This document shows positions 38,120 through 47,797 of a stretch of 64,000 bases of DNA, in pieces. The position numbers and the translations under genes were made by a program. The stretch is from Yersinia canariae (lineage in GTDB: Bacteria; Pseudomonadota; Gammaproteobacteria; Enterobacterales; Enterobacteriaceae): the NCBI RefSeq assembly GCF_009831415.1, contig NZ_CP043727.1:434001-498000 (forward strand), written 5' to 3'. Each line of letters begins with the position of its first letter. The stretch's first letter is position 1. The notes beneath the pieces are model-generated. The model was given only the letters and a program-made list of their open reading frames with translations. It ran no database searches and was not told the origin of the DNA.

Positions 38120-39268
38120 ATGAAAATAGTCATCGCTCCGGATTCTTATAAAGAAAGTTTATCCGCGCTGGATGTTGCCGTGCAGATTGAAGCGGGTTTT
38201 CGCACCCAGTTTCCTGATGCGCAATATATCAAGTTGCCGGTTGCAGATGGCGGCGAAGGCACGGTGGAAGCCATGGTTGCGGCTACGTCAGGCAGAATTA
38301 TTAAGGTTAATGTGACCGGCCCGTTAGGTGAAGAAGTTGATGCCTTTTACGGAATTTCTGGTGATGAAAAGTGTGCATTTATTGAGATGGCTGCTGCCAG
38401 TGGGCTAGAACTTGTCCCGCCACAATTGCGCAATCCGTTAAACACCACCTCTTATGGTACGGGCGAATTGATTTGTAATGCGCTTGATCAGGGAGTGAAA
38501 CATATCATTATCGGCATCGGTGGCAGTGCGACTAATGATGGTGGGGCGGGCATGGTACAAGCTCTGGGCGTCAAACTGCTGGATAAGCAAGGAAAGCAGA
38601 TTGGTTTTGGCGGCGGTATGCTGGCTCAACTGGCTACGATTGATATTGCAGGGCTCGACTCACGTATTAAGCAGTGCCAAATCGATGTGGCCTGTGATGT
38701 CACCAATCCATTAACGGGTCGTGAAGGGGCTTCTGCGGTTTTCGGTCGACAAAAAGGTGCAACACCGGCCATGGTGACCCAACTGGATGAGGGGCTGCTG
38801 CATTATGCTCGTGTTATTAAGCATCATCTTGATATTGATGTTGATCACGTAGAGGGCGCGGGAGCTGCCGGGGGGTTAGGTGCGGCGTTGCTGGCTTTTT
38901 GCGGAGCGACTCTCAGCCCAGGTATTGATATTGTAACTGATGCATTGGGGTTGGATGCTTTAGTCCGCGATGCAACTTTTGTGATTACGGGTGAAGGGCG
39001 GATTGATAGTCAAACTATTCACGGTAAAGTACCCATTGGTGTCGCCAGAGTGGCTAAGCGTTATAACAAGCCGGTGATTGGAATTGCCGGTAGCTTGAGT
39101 GACGACGTGGATGTGGTCTATGAGCATGGTTTGGATGCAATTTTCAGTGTGATTTACAGTATATGCACTTTGGAGCAGGCGCTGGATAATGCGGCAGATA
39201 ATGTGTTCAGAACGGCGCGCAATATCGCCGCCACGTTAGCAATAGGTATGGCTGCTACTGGGTCATAA
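38120..39268 (+). CDS. garK: Glycerate 2-kinase GarK
   Basis: A 382-residue glycerate kinase of the GarK/GlxK family (IAPDSYKESLSALDVA start, GVKHIIIGIGGSATNDGGAGM, VTGEGRIDSQTIHGK). It converts glycerate to 2-phosphoglycerate, feeding the garLR product into glycolysis. No separate strong terminator precedes cdaR, so the two may be co-transcribed. Confidence 0.93.
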   Translation: MKIVIAPDSYKESLSALDVAVQIEAGFRTQFPDAQYIKLPVADGGEGTVEAMVAATSGRIIKVNVTGPLGEEVDAFYGISGDEKCAFIEMAAASGLELVPPQLRNPLNTTSYGTGELICNALDQGVKHIIIGIGGSATNDGGAGMVQALGVKLLDKQGKQIGFGGGMLAQLATIDIAGLDSRIKQCQIDVACDVTNPLTGREGASAVFGRQKGATPAMVTQLDEGLLHYARVIKHHLDIDVDHVEGAGAAGGLGAALLAFCGATLSPGIDIVTDALGLDALVRDATFVITGEGRIDSQTIHGKVPIGVARVAKRYNKPVIGIAGSLSDDVDVVYEHGLDAIFSVIYSICTLEQALDNAADNVFRTARNIAATLAIGMAATGS

Positions 39269-39312
39269 TATCTCGGTAAATCATCATCATATTTTAAACC
39301 AAGGCCTTCCTC

Positions 39313-40470
39313 ATGAGTGTATATAATCTTGATCCCCGGCTTGCTCAGGATATCGTCATCCGTACCATGAAGATTATTGACACCAATATTAATGTAATGG
39401 ATGGCAAGGGGCGGATCATTGGTAGCGGTGATGAGGAGCGCCTTGGCGAGCTGCATGAGGGTGCGCTGCTGGCGTTGTCCCATGGCCGTATTGTTGACAT
39501 TGACGATGCGGTTGCCCGCCAATTGCACGGCGTGAAGCCCGGTATCAATCTGCCATTGCGCCTTGAGGGTGAAATCGTTGGCGTGATTGGCCTGACCGGG
39601 AACCCCGGGCAATTGCGCCAATATGGCGAGCTGGTATGCATGGCAGCCGAAATGATGATGGAGCAGGCGCGGCTGGTGCACCTGTTGGCGCAGGATAGCC
39701 GCTTGCGCGAAGAGCTGGTTTTGAACTTGATCCGAACTGAAGAGATATCACCGGCACTGATTGAATGGGCGCAGCGCCTCGGAGTTGATATCAATGAACC
39801 CCGGGTGGTAGCGGTGGTGGATGTGGACAGCGGCCAACTGAGTGTCGACAGCGCCATGTCAGAATTACAAGAGTTGCAAACCCTGTTGACCACCCCAGAG
39901 CGCAACAACTTGATTGCGATTGTCTCCCTCACCGAAATGGTGGTGCTGAAACCGGCACTCAACAGCCATGGCCGTTGGGATGCGGTTGATCATCGGCGTC
40001 GGATGGAATCACTGCTTTCGCGTATGACAGAACGTGGCCGCTTGCGAGTGCGCCTCTCATTGGGGAATTTCTTTACTGGCCCCGGCAGTATTGCCCGCTC
40101 ATACCGCACCGCCCGCACCACCATGGCCGTTGGTAAACAACGGATGCCAGAGCAGCGCAGTTACTATTATCAGGATTTGGTTTTGCCCGTCTTGCTTGAC
40201 AGTTTGCGCGGTGGTTGGCAAGCCAATGAGCTGGCTTTGCCATTAGCTAAATTGCGGGCCATGGACAGCAATGGCTTACTGCGTCGTACATTGGCCTGCT
40301 GGTTTCGCAATAATGTGCAACCCACGGCGACGGCGAAAGCGCTGTTTATCCACCGTAATACATTGGAATATCGACTTAATCGTATTTCGGAATTGACCGG
40401 GCTGGATTTGGCGAATTTCGATGACCGCTTGTTACTGTATGTCGCTTTACAATTAGGCGAACAGGAATAG
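39313..40470 (+). CDS. cdaR: Sugar-diacid regulator CdaR
   Basis: A 385-residue activator of the gar/gud genes in E. coli. It has an N-terminal sugar-diacid recognition domain (residues about 1-135, LDPRLAQDIVIRTMKII) and a PucR-type C-terminal helix-turn-helix (ATAKALFIHRNTLEYRLNRI). Its place next to garLRK fits local control. No dehydratase gene (garD or gudD) is seen in the window. Confidence 0.93.
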   Translation: MSVYNLDPRLAQDIVIRTMKIIDTNINVMDGKGRIIGSGDEERLGELHEGALLALSHGRIVDIDDAVARQLHGVKPGINLPLRLEGEIVGVIGLTGNPGQLRQYGELVCMAAEMMMEQARLVHLLAQDSRLREELVLNLIRTEEISPALIEWAQRLGVDINEPRVVAVVDVDSGQLSVDSAMSELQELQTLLTTPERNNLIAIVSLTEMVVLKPALNSHGRWDAVDHRRRMESLLSRMTERGRLRVRLSLGNFFTGPGSIARSYRTARTTMAVGKQRMPEQRSYYYQDLVLPVLLDSLRGGWQANELALPLAKLRAMDSNGLLRRTLACWFRNNVQPTATAKALFIHRNTLEYRLNRISELTGLDLANFDDRLLLYVALQLGEQE

Positions 40471-40781
40471 AAATAATCTATTTTTTCTAGAGTGCATTAT
40501 CCGCACAAAAATTAATTCTCTTTATTATGAGAGTTAATTGGAATAATTCCCTGTGCTTAATCGATTCTCCCCGCAATTTATTATTCTGCTTCGTACATCT
40601 GCCTATTTTTCCCCCCTGAAATATCTGCAATAGCACAATTCTTTTGCATTAAAAATTAATTGTAATAATACAATATTATAGCCACTATATTTATAAGGTT
40701 AATTACTTGTTTGAGTTGTAAATTATTGTTGTAAATAAGAATTATTTATCCGAAAGGGTATGACTTCTGGGAAGAAATATA
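40471..40781 (+). other. A/T-rich intergenic stretch before aegA
   Basis: No gene or strong hairpin. A possible sigma-54 pattern was looked for and not found at the right spacing. It probably contains the aegA-hydN-fdhF promoter. Confidence 0.4.
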
Positions 40782-42805
40782 ATGAATTCATTTATTGTGG
40801 CTGACACCGAAAGCTGTATTGGTTGTCGGAGCTGTGAAGTCGCTTGTGTTGTTGCGCATCATGAAGGCAAATTCCCGGATAAACCGGATTATTTCACTCC
40901 ACGGGTGAAAGTCTTTAGAGATAATCAGGGCGCCACAGCTGTTTTTTGCCATCATTGTGAAGATGCTCCTTGCGCAAGTACCTGTCCGAATGGCGCTATT
41001 GTTGAAATGAATAACAGTATTCAGGTTATTCAGGAAAAATGTATTGGCTGCAAAACCTGCATGATTGCCTGCCCGTTTGGCATGATGACCGTCGTGACTG
41101 AAACCGTGCAACCCGCCAGTCACCGCCTGGCCGATGTTTATCAACGTACCGAAGCCCAGAAATGCGACCTGTGTCTTGATCAACCTGATGGCCCAGCCTG
41201 TATCAGTGTTTGTCCCACTCAAGCTCTGACTTTGGTTGATCAAAATTACCTACTGAATCAACAACGACAAAAGCGCCAGCGTACTGCATTGAATGAGCAT
41301 AATGGCCGCTTGTTTAGCTGTGCCACTTCTGCGGGCGTGACCCACTCTTTCAGTCCAGCGCGCAAAAATATCCGCGATACGGCCCCCATCAATCTGTTAT
41401 TGCGGCCACGCACTCCGCGGTTGGAAGCGAAAAAAATCCCACTGGCGGAGCGCAAAACAAGCTTTGCTGAAATCTATTTGCCTTTCACCGAAGGCCAAAT
41501 TTATGAACAAGCTGAACGTTGCTTGAATTGCGGCGACAAGACTATTTGTCAGTGGACGTGCCCACTGCATAACGCCATTCCGCAATGGATTTCATTGGCC
41601 TATCAAGGTCGTATTCATGAAGCTGCCGAATTGTCTCATCAAACCAGTAGCTTGCCAGAAATTTGCGGCCGAGTTTGCCCGCAAGACCGCTTATGTGAAC
41701 AAGCTTGTACTTTAAATGACCACGATGGCGCGGTCACCATTGGCCAGATTGAACGGCATATTACAGAAACCGCATTGGCGACTGGCTGGCGGCCTGATAT
41801 GTCACAAGTTAACCCTAGCGGAAAGCGGGTTGCCATTATTGGTGCTGGCCCGGCAGGCTTGGGCTGCGCGGATATTTTGGTCCGCAACGGCATCACGCCA
41901 GTTGTCTTTGATCGCTATCCTGAAATCGGTGGTTTGCTGACCTTCGGTATTCCGGCTTTCAAACTAGAAAAAGGTGTCATGGCGCGTCGGCGAGAAATCT
42001 TTAGCGAGATGGGTGTTGAGTTTTGCCTAAATACTGAAATTGGCCGTGATATCACCATGGAAAATCTGCTCGGCGAGTTTGATGCACTTTTCTTGGGGGT
42101 GGGGACATACCGTTCGATGCGCTCCGGGCTGGAAAATGAGGATGCGACCGGTGTTTATGATGCTTTGCCATTCTTGATTGGTAATACCCAGCACTTGATG
42201 GGCTATCCCGCCAGCGCTGCTCACCCTTATGTCAGCATGGAAAATCAGCGGGTAGTGGTATTGGGCGGTGGAGATACCGCCATGGATTGCGTGCGCACCT
42301 CATTACGTCAGGGGGCCAGCAGTGTGGTTTGTGCCTATCGCCGTGATGAAAAGAACATGCCTGGCTCCAAACGTGAGGTCAAAAATGCCCGCGAAGAAGG
42401 CGCGGAGTTTATGTTCAATCTTCAGCCGCAACAAATTGAGGTGGATGAGCAAGGGCTGGTGACTGGCATCAAAATGGTGCGTACCGAAATGGGGCAGGCC
42501 GATACCCAAGGGCGGCGGCAGGCGCGGCCTATTGCCGGTTCCGAACACATTATTCCGGCTGATGCAGTTATCATGGCATTTGGTTTTAGCCCGCATCGGA
42601 TGTCGTGGTTGGCGGAACATAATGTGGTACTGGATAAGCAGGGGCGGGTGGTTGCCCCGACGATTTCCGGTTATCCGTATCAAACCAGTAATCCTAAAAT
42701 CTTTGCCGGGGGGACATCGTGCGCGGGGCTGATTTGATTGTCACGGCCATCGCCGAGGGGCGCAAAGCGGCCGAGAGCATTGCTTATTATCTCAATGTCT
42801 TATAA
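40782..42805 (+). pseudogene. aegA: aegA, FeS/NADPH oxidoreductase, with a -1 frameshift near the 3' end
   Basis: An AegA homologue: N-terminal ferredoxin-like part with four Cys clusters (CIGCRSCEVAC, CHHCEDAPC, CIGCKTCMIAC, CDLCLDQ), then a GltD-like part with FAD (AIIGAGPAGLGC, near residue 350) and NAD(P) (VVVLGGGDTAMDC) sites. The in-frame reading ends at 42737 (GGTSCAGLI). A G run at 42708-42713 has six G; one more G would restore GDIVRGADLIVTAIAEGRKAAES and run on to 42805, giving 674 residues. So it is a 3' frameshift, a sequencing error or a slippage site. The protein is tied to formate-dependent uric acid use in E. coli. Confidence 0.82.
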
Positions 42806-42826
42806 CCCCAGCGGCGAGGAGAAAAG

Positions 42827-43348
42827 ATGAACCGATTTGTTATCGCCGATATGACCCAATGTATTGGCTGCCGCACTTGTGAAATTGCCTGTGTGGTGGC
42901 ACACAGCGCTGAGAATAAGGCCAGCGCCATCACACCTGATCAGTTTCACCCGCGCCTGAGTGTGATGAAAAGTTTTGCCGTCAGTACCCCCATTCTCTGC
43001 CATCAATGTGAGGATGCGCCATGTGAGAATTCTTGCCCCAATGGTGCAATTGTCACCGGCGACCATGGGGTGCAAGTGCTGGCATCACGTTGTATTGGCT
43101 GTAAAACCTGCATGTTGGTATGCCCGTTTGGTGCGATGAATATGATTGAGCAGATTAATCAAAACGCGACCGTGAGTGCGCAAGCGCATAAATGTGACTT
43201 ATGCCATTCCCGTGAAACTGGCCCGGCCTGTATTGAGGTCTGCCCGACGAAAGCATTGAAATTGGTGACGCCACGGGCGTTAGAAAATCTCCAGCGGGAC
43301 CGACAATTGCGGGCCGCTCGTGGCGCTGCATCAGGTATCGCCCGATAA
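42827..43348 (+). CDS. hydN: HydN-like four-cluster ferredoxin
   Basis: A 173-residue ferredoxin-type protein like HydN, with repeated CxxCxxxC clusters (CIGCRTCEIAC, CHQCEDAPCENSC, CIGCKTCMLVC, CDLCHS). It probably carries electrons between the following formate dehydrogenase and AegA. GAGGAGA precedes the ATG. It strongly resembles the N-terminal part of the upstream aegA. Confidence 0.86.
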   Translation: MNRFVIADMTQCIGCRTCEIACVVAHSAENKASAITPDQFHPRLSVMKSFAVSTPILCHQCEDAPCENSCPNGAIVTGDHGVQVLASRCIGCKTCMLVCPFGAMNMIEQINQNATVSAQAHKCDLCHSRETGPACIEVCPTKALKLVTPRALENLQRDRQLRAARGAASGIAR

Positions 43349-43372
43349 CGCCCGCGGTCATAAGGATAAAAA

Positions 43373-45517
43373 ATGGAAAAAATCCTCACGGTCTGCCCTT
43401 ATTGCGGTTCCGGATGCAAATTAAATCTATTGGTTGAGGGCGGTGAAATTGTCGGCGCACAGCCGGCGAATGGCGTCACTAATCAGGGGGAGTTGTGCCT
43501 GAAAGGTTACTATGGCTGGGATTTTCTTAATGACACTCGCCTGCTAACCCCTCGGTTAACCAGCCCATTACTGCGCCGCCAGCGCGGCGGTACATTTGAA
43601 CGCGTAAGCTGGCAAGAGGCCATTGCATTCATTACAACCAAACTTAAAGCTATCAAAAAGCGCCACGGGCCGGATGCCATCATGATGACCGGTTCATCAC
43701 GCGGGCCGGGTAATGAGGCCAATTATGTGATGCAAAAGTTTGCTCGTGCCGCCATCGGCACCAACAATATCGACTGCTGCGCCCGCTTGTGTCACGGCCC
43801 TTCAGTCGCCGGTTTACAGCAAACTCTGGGCAATGGCGCGATGAGTAATTCCATTGGCGAAATTGAGAATACCGATTGTATTTTGGTGTTCGGCTATAAC
43901 GCCGCCGACTCTCATCCTATCGTGGCGCGCCGTATTCTGAAGGCCAAGAATAAAGGTGCCAAGTTGATCGTCTGCGATCCTCGGCATATTGAGACGGCGC
44001 GTATTGCAGATCAATGGTTGCCATTGAAAAACGGTGCCAATATGGCGCTGGTGAATGCCTTTATTTATGTGTTAATTGAAGAAAAACTCTACGACGATAA
44101 TTATGTCCGCGCCCATACCCGTGGCTTTGATGAACTGAAAGCGGGAATTGCCGATTACCGCCCAGAGGATGTCGAGCATATTACCGGCCTACCTGCGCAA
44201 GCTGTCCGTCTGGCGATGCGCACTTATGCTGCCGCCCCAGCCGCCACTATTTTGTGGGGCATGGGCGTCACCCAATGGGGGCAGGCGGTGGATGTGGTGA
44301 AAGGGCTGTCTTCGCTGGCGTTATTAACTGGCAATCTCGGGCGGCCTAATGTGGGTGTCGGGCCGGTGCGCGGGCAGAATAATGTGCAGGGCGCTTGTGA
44401 TATGGGGGTCTTGCCCAATACTTTCCCCGGCTATGAGAAGGTCACGGACGAGGCGGCCCGAGGCCGTTTTGCCGCGGCTTGGGGCGTCACTGAACTACCG
44501 GCACATGTGGGTTACTCAATTACTGATGTTCCGCACAAAGTGGCGCAAGGCAAACTCAAAGCTTATTACGTGTTTGGCGAAGACCCTATCCAGACCGAGC
44601 CGGACTTGGCCGCCATGCGCGCCGCTTTTGCCGCACTGGAGCTGGTGGTGGTGCAGGATATCTTTATGACCAAAACCGCTGAACTGGCGGATGTCATCTT
44701 GCCCGCCACATCATGGGGCGAGCATGAAGGCGTTTATACCAGTGCAGATCGCGGCTTCCAGCATTTCAATAAGGCCATTGAGCCAAAAGGTGATGTGAAG
44801 CCAGATTGGGAAATTATCAGTCTGATATCCACGGCGATGGGCTACCCTATGGCCTACCAGAATACCCAGCAGATTTGGGATGAAATGCGGGGTTTGTGTC
44901 CGCCATTCTTTGGTGCAACTTACGCGAAAATGGCGGGGCTGGGATATGTGCAATGGCCTTGTCCGAGTGAAGACCACCCCGGAACACCCTATTTGTACAC
45001 CGGCAACCAATTCGCCACTGAAGATGGCAAAGGTGTTTTGAGTTGTGCGCCGTGGCAACCGCCGCATGAGCAAACTGACCGCGATTATCCGCTGGCACTT
45101 TGCACGGTGCGTGAAGTCGGGCACTACAGTTGCCGCTCAATGACCGGTAATTGCGCCACACTGAAAATTCTGGCGGATGAGCCGGGTTATGTGCAGATTC
45201 ATCCAGAAGATGCCAGTCAACTTGGCGTCGTCGATCAGGCGCTAGTTTGGATTTCCTCACGGCGTGGCAAAGTGATTGTTCGTGCCAGTGTTACCGAGCG
45301 GGCTAATTGTGGCGCGGTGTATATGACTTATCAGTGGTGGATTGGCGCGTGTAACGAATTGACGGTGGATCATGTTGATCCGGTGTCAAAAACACCGGAA
45401 TTCAAACACTGCGCGGTCAAAGTGGACGCTATTGGTGATCAAAGTGCGGCAGAGCAATATGTTGAACAGCAATATAACCAACTGAAAAAACGGCTATCAG
45501 ATGCCGCGGCTGTCTAG
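43373..45517 (+). CDS. fdhF: Formate dehydrogenase H-like enzyme, Cys form
   Basis: A 714-residue molybdopterin enzyme aligned with E. coli FdhF throughout: one 4Fe-4S site (CPYCGSGCKL, C42), the catalytic segment DCCARLCHGPS, and C-terminal cofactor segments (VREVGHYSCRSMTGNC, MTYQWWIGACNEL). Residue 140 is encoded by TGT (43790-43792), Cys, where E. coli uses TGA/selenocysteine, so no SECIS element is needed. It oxidises formate in the cytoplasm. No hydrogenase genes adjoin, so its electrons probably go to HydN and AegA. Confidence 0.93.
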   Translation: MEKILTVCPYCGSGCKLNLLVEGGEIVGAQPANGVTNQGELCLKGYYGWDFLNDTRLLTPRLTSPLLRRQRGGTFERVSWQEAIAFITTKLKAIKKRHGPDAIMMTGSSRGPGNEANYVMQKFARAAIGTNNIDCCARLCHGPSVAGLQQTLGNGAMSNSIGEIENTDCILVFGYNAADSHPIVARRILKAKNKGAKLIVCDPRHIETARIADQWLPLKNGANMALVNAFIYVLIEEKLYDDNYVRAHTRGFDELKAGIADYRPEDVEHITGLPAQAVRLAMRTYAAAPAATILWGMGVTQWGQAVDVVKGLSSLALLTGNLGRPNVGVGPVRGQNNVQGACDMGVLPNTFPGYEKVTDEAARGRFAAAWGVTELPAHVGYSITDVPHKVAQGKLKAYYVFGEDPIQTEPDLAAMRAAFAALELVVVQDIFMTKTAELADVILPATSWGEHEGVYTSADRGFQHFNKAIEPKGDVKPDWEIISLISTAMGYPMAYQNTQQIWDEMRGLCPPFFGATYAKMAGLGYVQWPCPSEDHPGTPYLYTGNQFATEDGKGVLSCAPWQPPHEQTDRDYPLALCTVREVGHYSCRSMTGNCATLKILADEPGYVQIHPEDASQLGVVDQALVWISSRRGKVIVRASVTERANCGAVYMTYQWWIGACNELTVDHVDPVSKTPEFKHCAVKVDAIGDQSAAEQYVEQQYNQLKKRLSDAAAV

Positions 45518-45544
45518 CCCACGGCGGTAGGCCACTGTCGTGGT

Positions 45545-47296
45545 TTACCGCACCTGACTTTGCAGATGTTGCAAAAATTGGCTGGCATTCATAAAACCGG
45601 TCACTCTAGCCCCGCTAATCTCATTGCCCTGCGCATCGAAAAACAGGATGGTTGGCAAGCCCAGTACATTTAGCTGTTTCAACAGCGCCGCATGCTCTGC
45701 GCTGTTCGCCGTCACGTCAGCCTGGAGCAACACCGTATTCGCTAACTGGCGCTGAACTTTTTCATCACTAAAGGTATATTTCTCAAACTCTTTGCAGGCT
45801 ACACACCAGTCGGCATATAAGTCCAGCATCACCGGCTGGCCTTTTGCTTGCGCTAATGCTGCCTGTAACTGGGGTAAATCGGCAACGTGTTTAAAGGCTA
45901 AGTGCTTAATTTCATTCTGTTGTGTGTTGCTACTGAAAACCCAGTCTTGCAGTGGGCGGGCGGCAACCAACAAGGCGGCCAGCAGCAATAACTGGCAAAC
46001 TCGCGCCCAACCGGAGTGGGCTTTCAGACTTAATACAAATGCCCAGCCGAAGAAGGCTATCGCCAACAGGCCCCATAAACGTAAGCCCCAGACATCTCCC
46101 AGAACCCTTTCCAGCAAGAACACCGGCAGAGCCAGAATGACGAAGCCGAAAGCCTCTTTGACATATTGCATCCACGGGCCACTGCGCGGGAGCAGCTTAT
46201 TGCCAAACAACGTCACAATGACCAGAGGAATCCCCATCCCTAAGGCATATAAATACAGCGTTCCTCCACCGGCCAACATATTCCCGCTTTGGGCGATATA
46301 CAGCAAAATGGCGCTGAGCGGCGCAGTCGTACAGGGCGAGCAAATGAGACCAGCCAGTGCGCCCATGGCAAAGACACCGGCCAGCGAACCCCCGCGCTGA
46401 CTGCTGCTCCATTGCACCAGCCGGGTTTGCAGTGACGACGGTAATTGCAACGAATAGAGGCCAAACATAGATAGCGCCAGCAGCACGAACAGCACCGATA
46501 ACCCAATCAATACATAGGGATGCTGTAACGCGGCTTGAAATTGTAACCCCGCCGCCGCAACCACCAGGCCGAGTAAGGTATAAGTCAGCGCCATCCCCTG
46601 CACATACACGACCGCCAATAGCAATATCCGCCGCTGACTGTGAGGTTTCTCACGCCCGAGGATAATGGCAGAAATCAGGGGGTACATCGGCAATACACAA
46701 GGTGTGAAGGCGATGCCAATCCCAATAAGTAGCGCCCACAGGGGGGAGAAGGGCAGCTCAGCCGGCTCTGGGGCCGCATTATTGGCCACCGGAGAAACAG
46801 CAGCCTTTGCATCAGCCGCAACGGATGACGCGGCGGTCACAGCGGAGAGCGGAATCACACGGGTTTCCGGCGGATAACAGAAACCGGCCTCGGCGCACCC
46901 TTGATAAGTCACACTGACACTCGCCTGCTCACCGGCCTGTGTAATAGGGATTTTCAGTGTTAACTGTTGCTTGAAAATCGAAACTTCGCCGTAGAACTCA
47001 TCATGGTGGGCAATGCCCTCCGGGAGGCTAAATGCCCCGAGAGCCGCATTTTTAGGCACAATTTTGATTTGCTGGCGGTACAGATAATAGTCAGGATGAA
47101 TCTGCCAGTTCAGGGTGAGCTGGTCACCTTGTTGGCGAAAATCAAAAGCAAACGCTTGATCGACCGGAATAAACCGGCTCTGGCTACTTTTTTGGCCAAA
47201 TGCGGCATTGTCACCAAACAGCGAGGCTTGCGCACTGTGCGGCGCGAGTAAAACGCTGCACAGCAGCAGTATCAGAGTAATGAAGCGTTGAGCCAT
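45545..47296 (-). CDS. dsbD: Thiol:disulfide interchange protein DsbD
   Basis: A 583-residue membrane protein passing electrons from cytoplasmic thioredoxin to the periplasm. It shows an N-terminal signal and domain with Cys ([11 protein letters not shown]), a central eight-helix membrane part with CTTAP-type Cys, and a C-terminal thioredoxin-like domain with WCVACK. The start overlaps the end of cutA by 25 bp, as in E. coli. Confidence 0.95.
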   Translation of the reverse strand: MAQRFITLILLLCSVLLAPHSAQASLFGDNAAFGQKSSQSRFIPVDQAFAFDFRQQGDQLTLNWQIHPDYYLYRQQIKIVPKNAALGAFSLPEGIAHHDEFYGEVSIFKQQLTLKIPITQAGEQASVSVTYQGCAEAGFCYPPETRVIPLSAVTAASSVAADAKAAVSPVANNAAPEPAELPFSPLWALLIGIGIAFTPCVLPMYPLISAIILGREKPHSQRRILLLAVVYVQGMALTYTLLGLVVAAAGLQFQAALQHPYVLIGLSVLFVLLALSMFGLYSLQLPSSLQTRLVQWSSSQRGGSLAGVFAMGALAGLICSPCTTAPLSAILLYIAQSGNMLAGGGTLYLYALGMGIPLVIVTLFGNKLLPRSGPWMQYVKEAFGFVILALPVFLLERVLGDVWGLRLWGLLAIAFFGWAFVLSLKAHSGWARVCQLLLLAALLVAARPLQDWVFSSNTQQNEIKHLAFKHVADLPQLQAALAQAKGQPVMLDLYADWCVACKEFEKYTFSDEKVQRQLANTVLLQADVTANSAEHAALLKQLNVLGLPTILFFDAQGNEISGARVTGFMNASQFLQHLQSQVR

Positions 47297-47595
47297 GACA
47301 GGTAATCTTTATCTCCGTCCCGTACCGGCAGCACCAGCAATTCCGGTGTCTGGTAGGGGTGATGTTGTTTGATATAGCTAAGAAGCGCTTGCTGATGAGC
47401 GGTATTGCTCTTGAACAAAAGTTGGACTTCATACTCTTGCTGGAGCTTGCCTTCCCAGTAGTAAATCGAGGTCGCGCCCGGCAACAAAGTCGCACAGGCG
47501 GCCAATTTCTCCCCGAGTACCTGCGCGGCTAAATCCTGTGCGCTGGCTTCATCAGGGGCGGTGCACAATACCACAATTGCATCACAATCAGACAT
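47272..47595 (-). CDS. cutA: Divalent-cation tolerance protein CutA
   Basis: A 107-residue ferredoxin-fold CutA1 protein ([41 protein letters not shown]). Found in most enterobacteria upstream of dsbD. Its link to copper tolerance is historic; the exact role is open. Confidence 0.94.
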   Translation of the reverse strand: MSDCDAIVVLCTAPDEASAQDLAAQVLGEKLAACATLLPGATSIYYWEGKLQQEYEVQLLFKSNTAHQQALLSYIKQHHPYQTPELLVLPVRDGDKDYLSWLNASLL

Positions 47596-47762
47596 CTTAA
47601 CCTCATTGGTAGTGCTGTTCTATGGTGGCGTGGGAAGTTGCGAGATAACGCAATGAGTGAAGTCATCGGCTTATAAAACGTACTATACCCTGAAGTTGGG
47701 GGAGGTCAGAAGATGATTTATATCACAGTGGAATAGATGCGATGAAGCTCGCAAATGAGAGT

Positions 47763-47781
47763 GGGGCGCATCGCGCGCCCC
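47763..47781 (-). terminator. Hairpin after dcuA
   Basis: GGGGCGC (47763-47769) pairs with GCGCCCC (47775-47781); the T run is weak on both sides. Confidence 0.45.
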
Positions 47782-47797
47782 ATTTACAGATGATAGA

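Noticed and set aside
40630-40655. Possible sigma-54 promoter before aegA
   Set aside because: The GC elements are 12 bases apart rather than the required 10.
40782-42737. A genuine short aegA product ending in GGTSCAGLI
   Set aside because: The lost C-terminal segment reads as conserved protein in the next frame, so a frameshift is the better explanation.
45792-46400. 202-codon frame opposite dsbD
   Set aside because: Antisense shadow of dsbD; composition follows the coding strand.
47711-47730. Possible CRP site (TGA-N6-TCACA) upstream of cutA
   Set aside because: Only one half matches the consensus.
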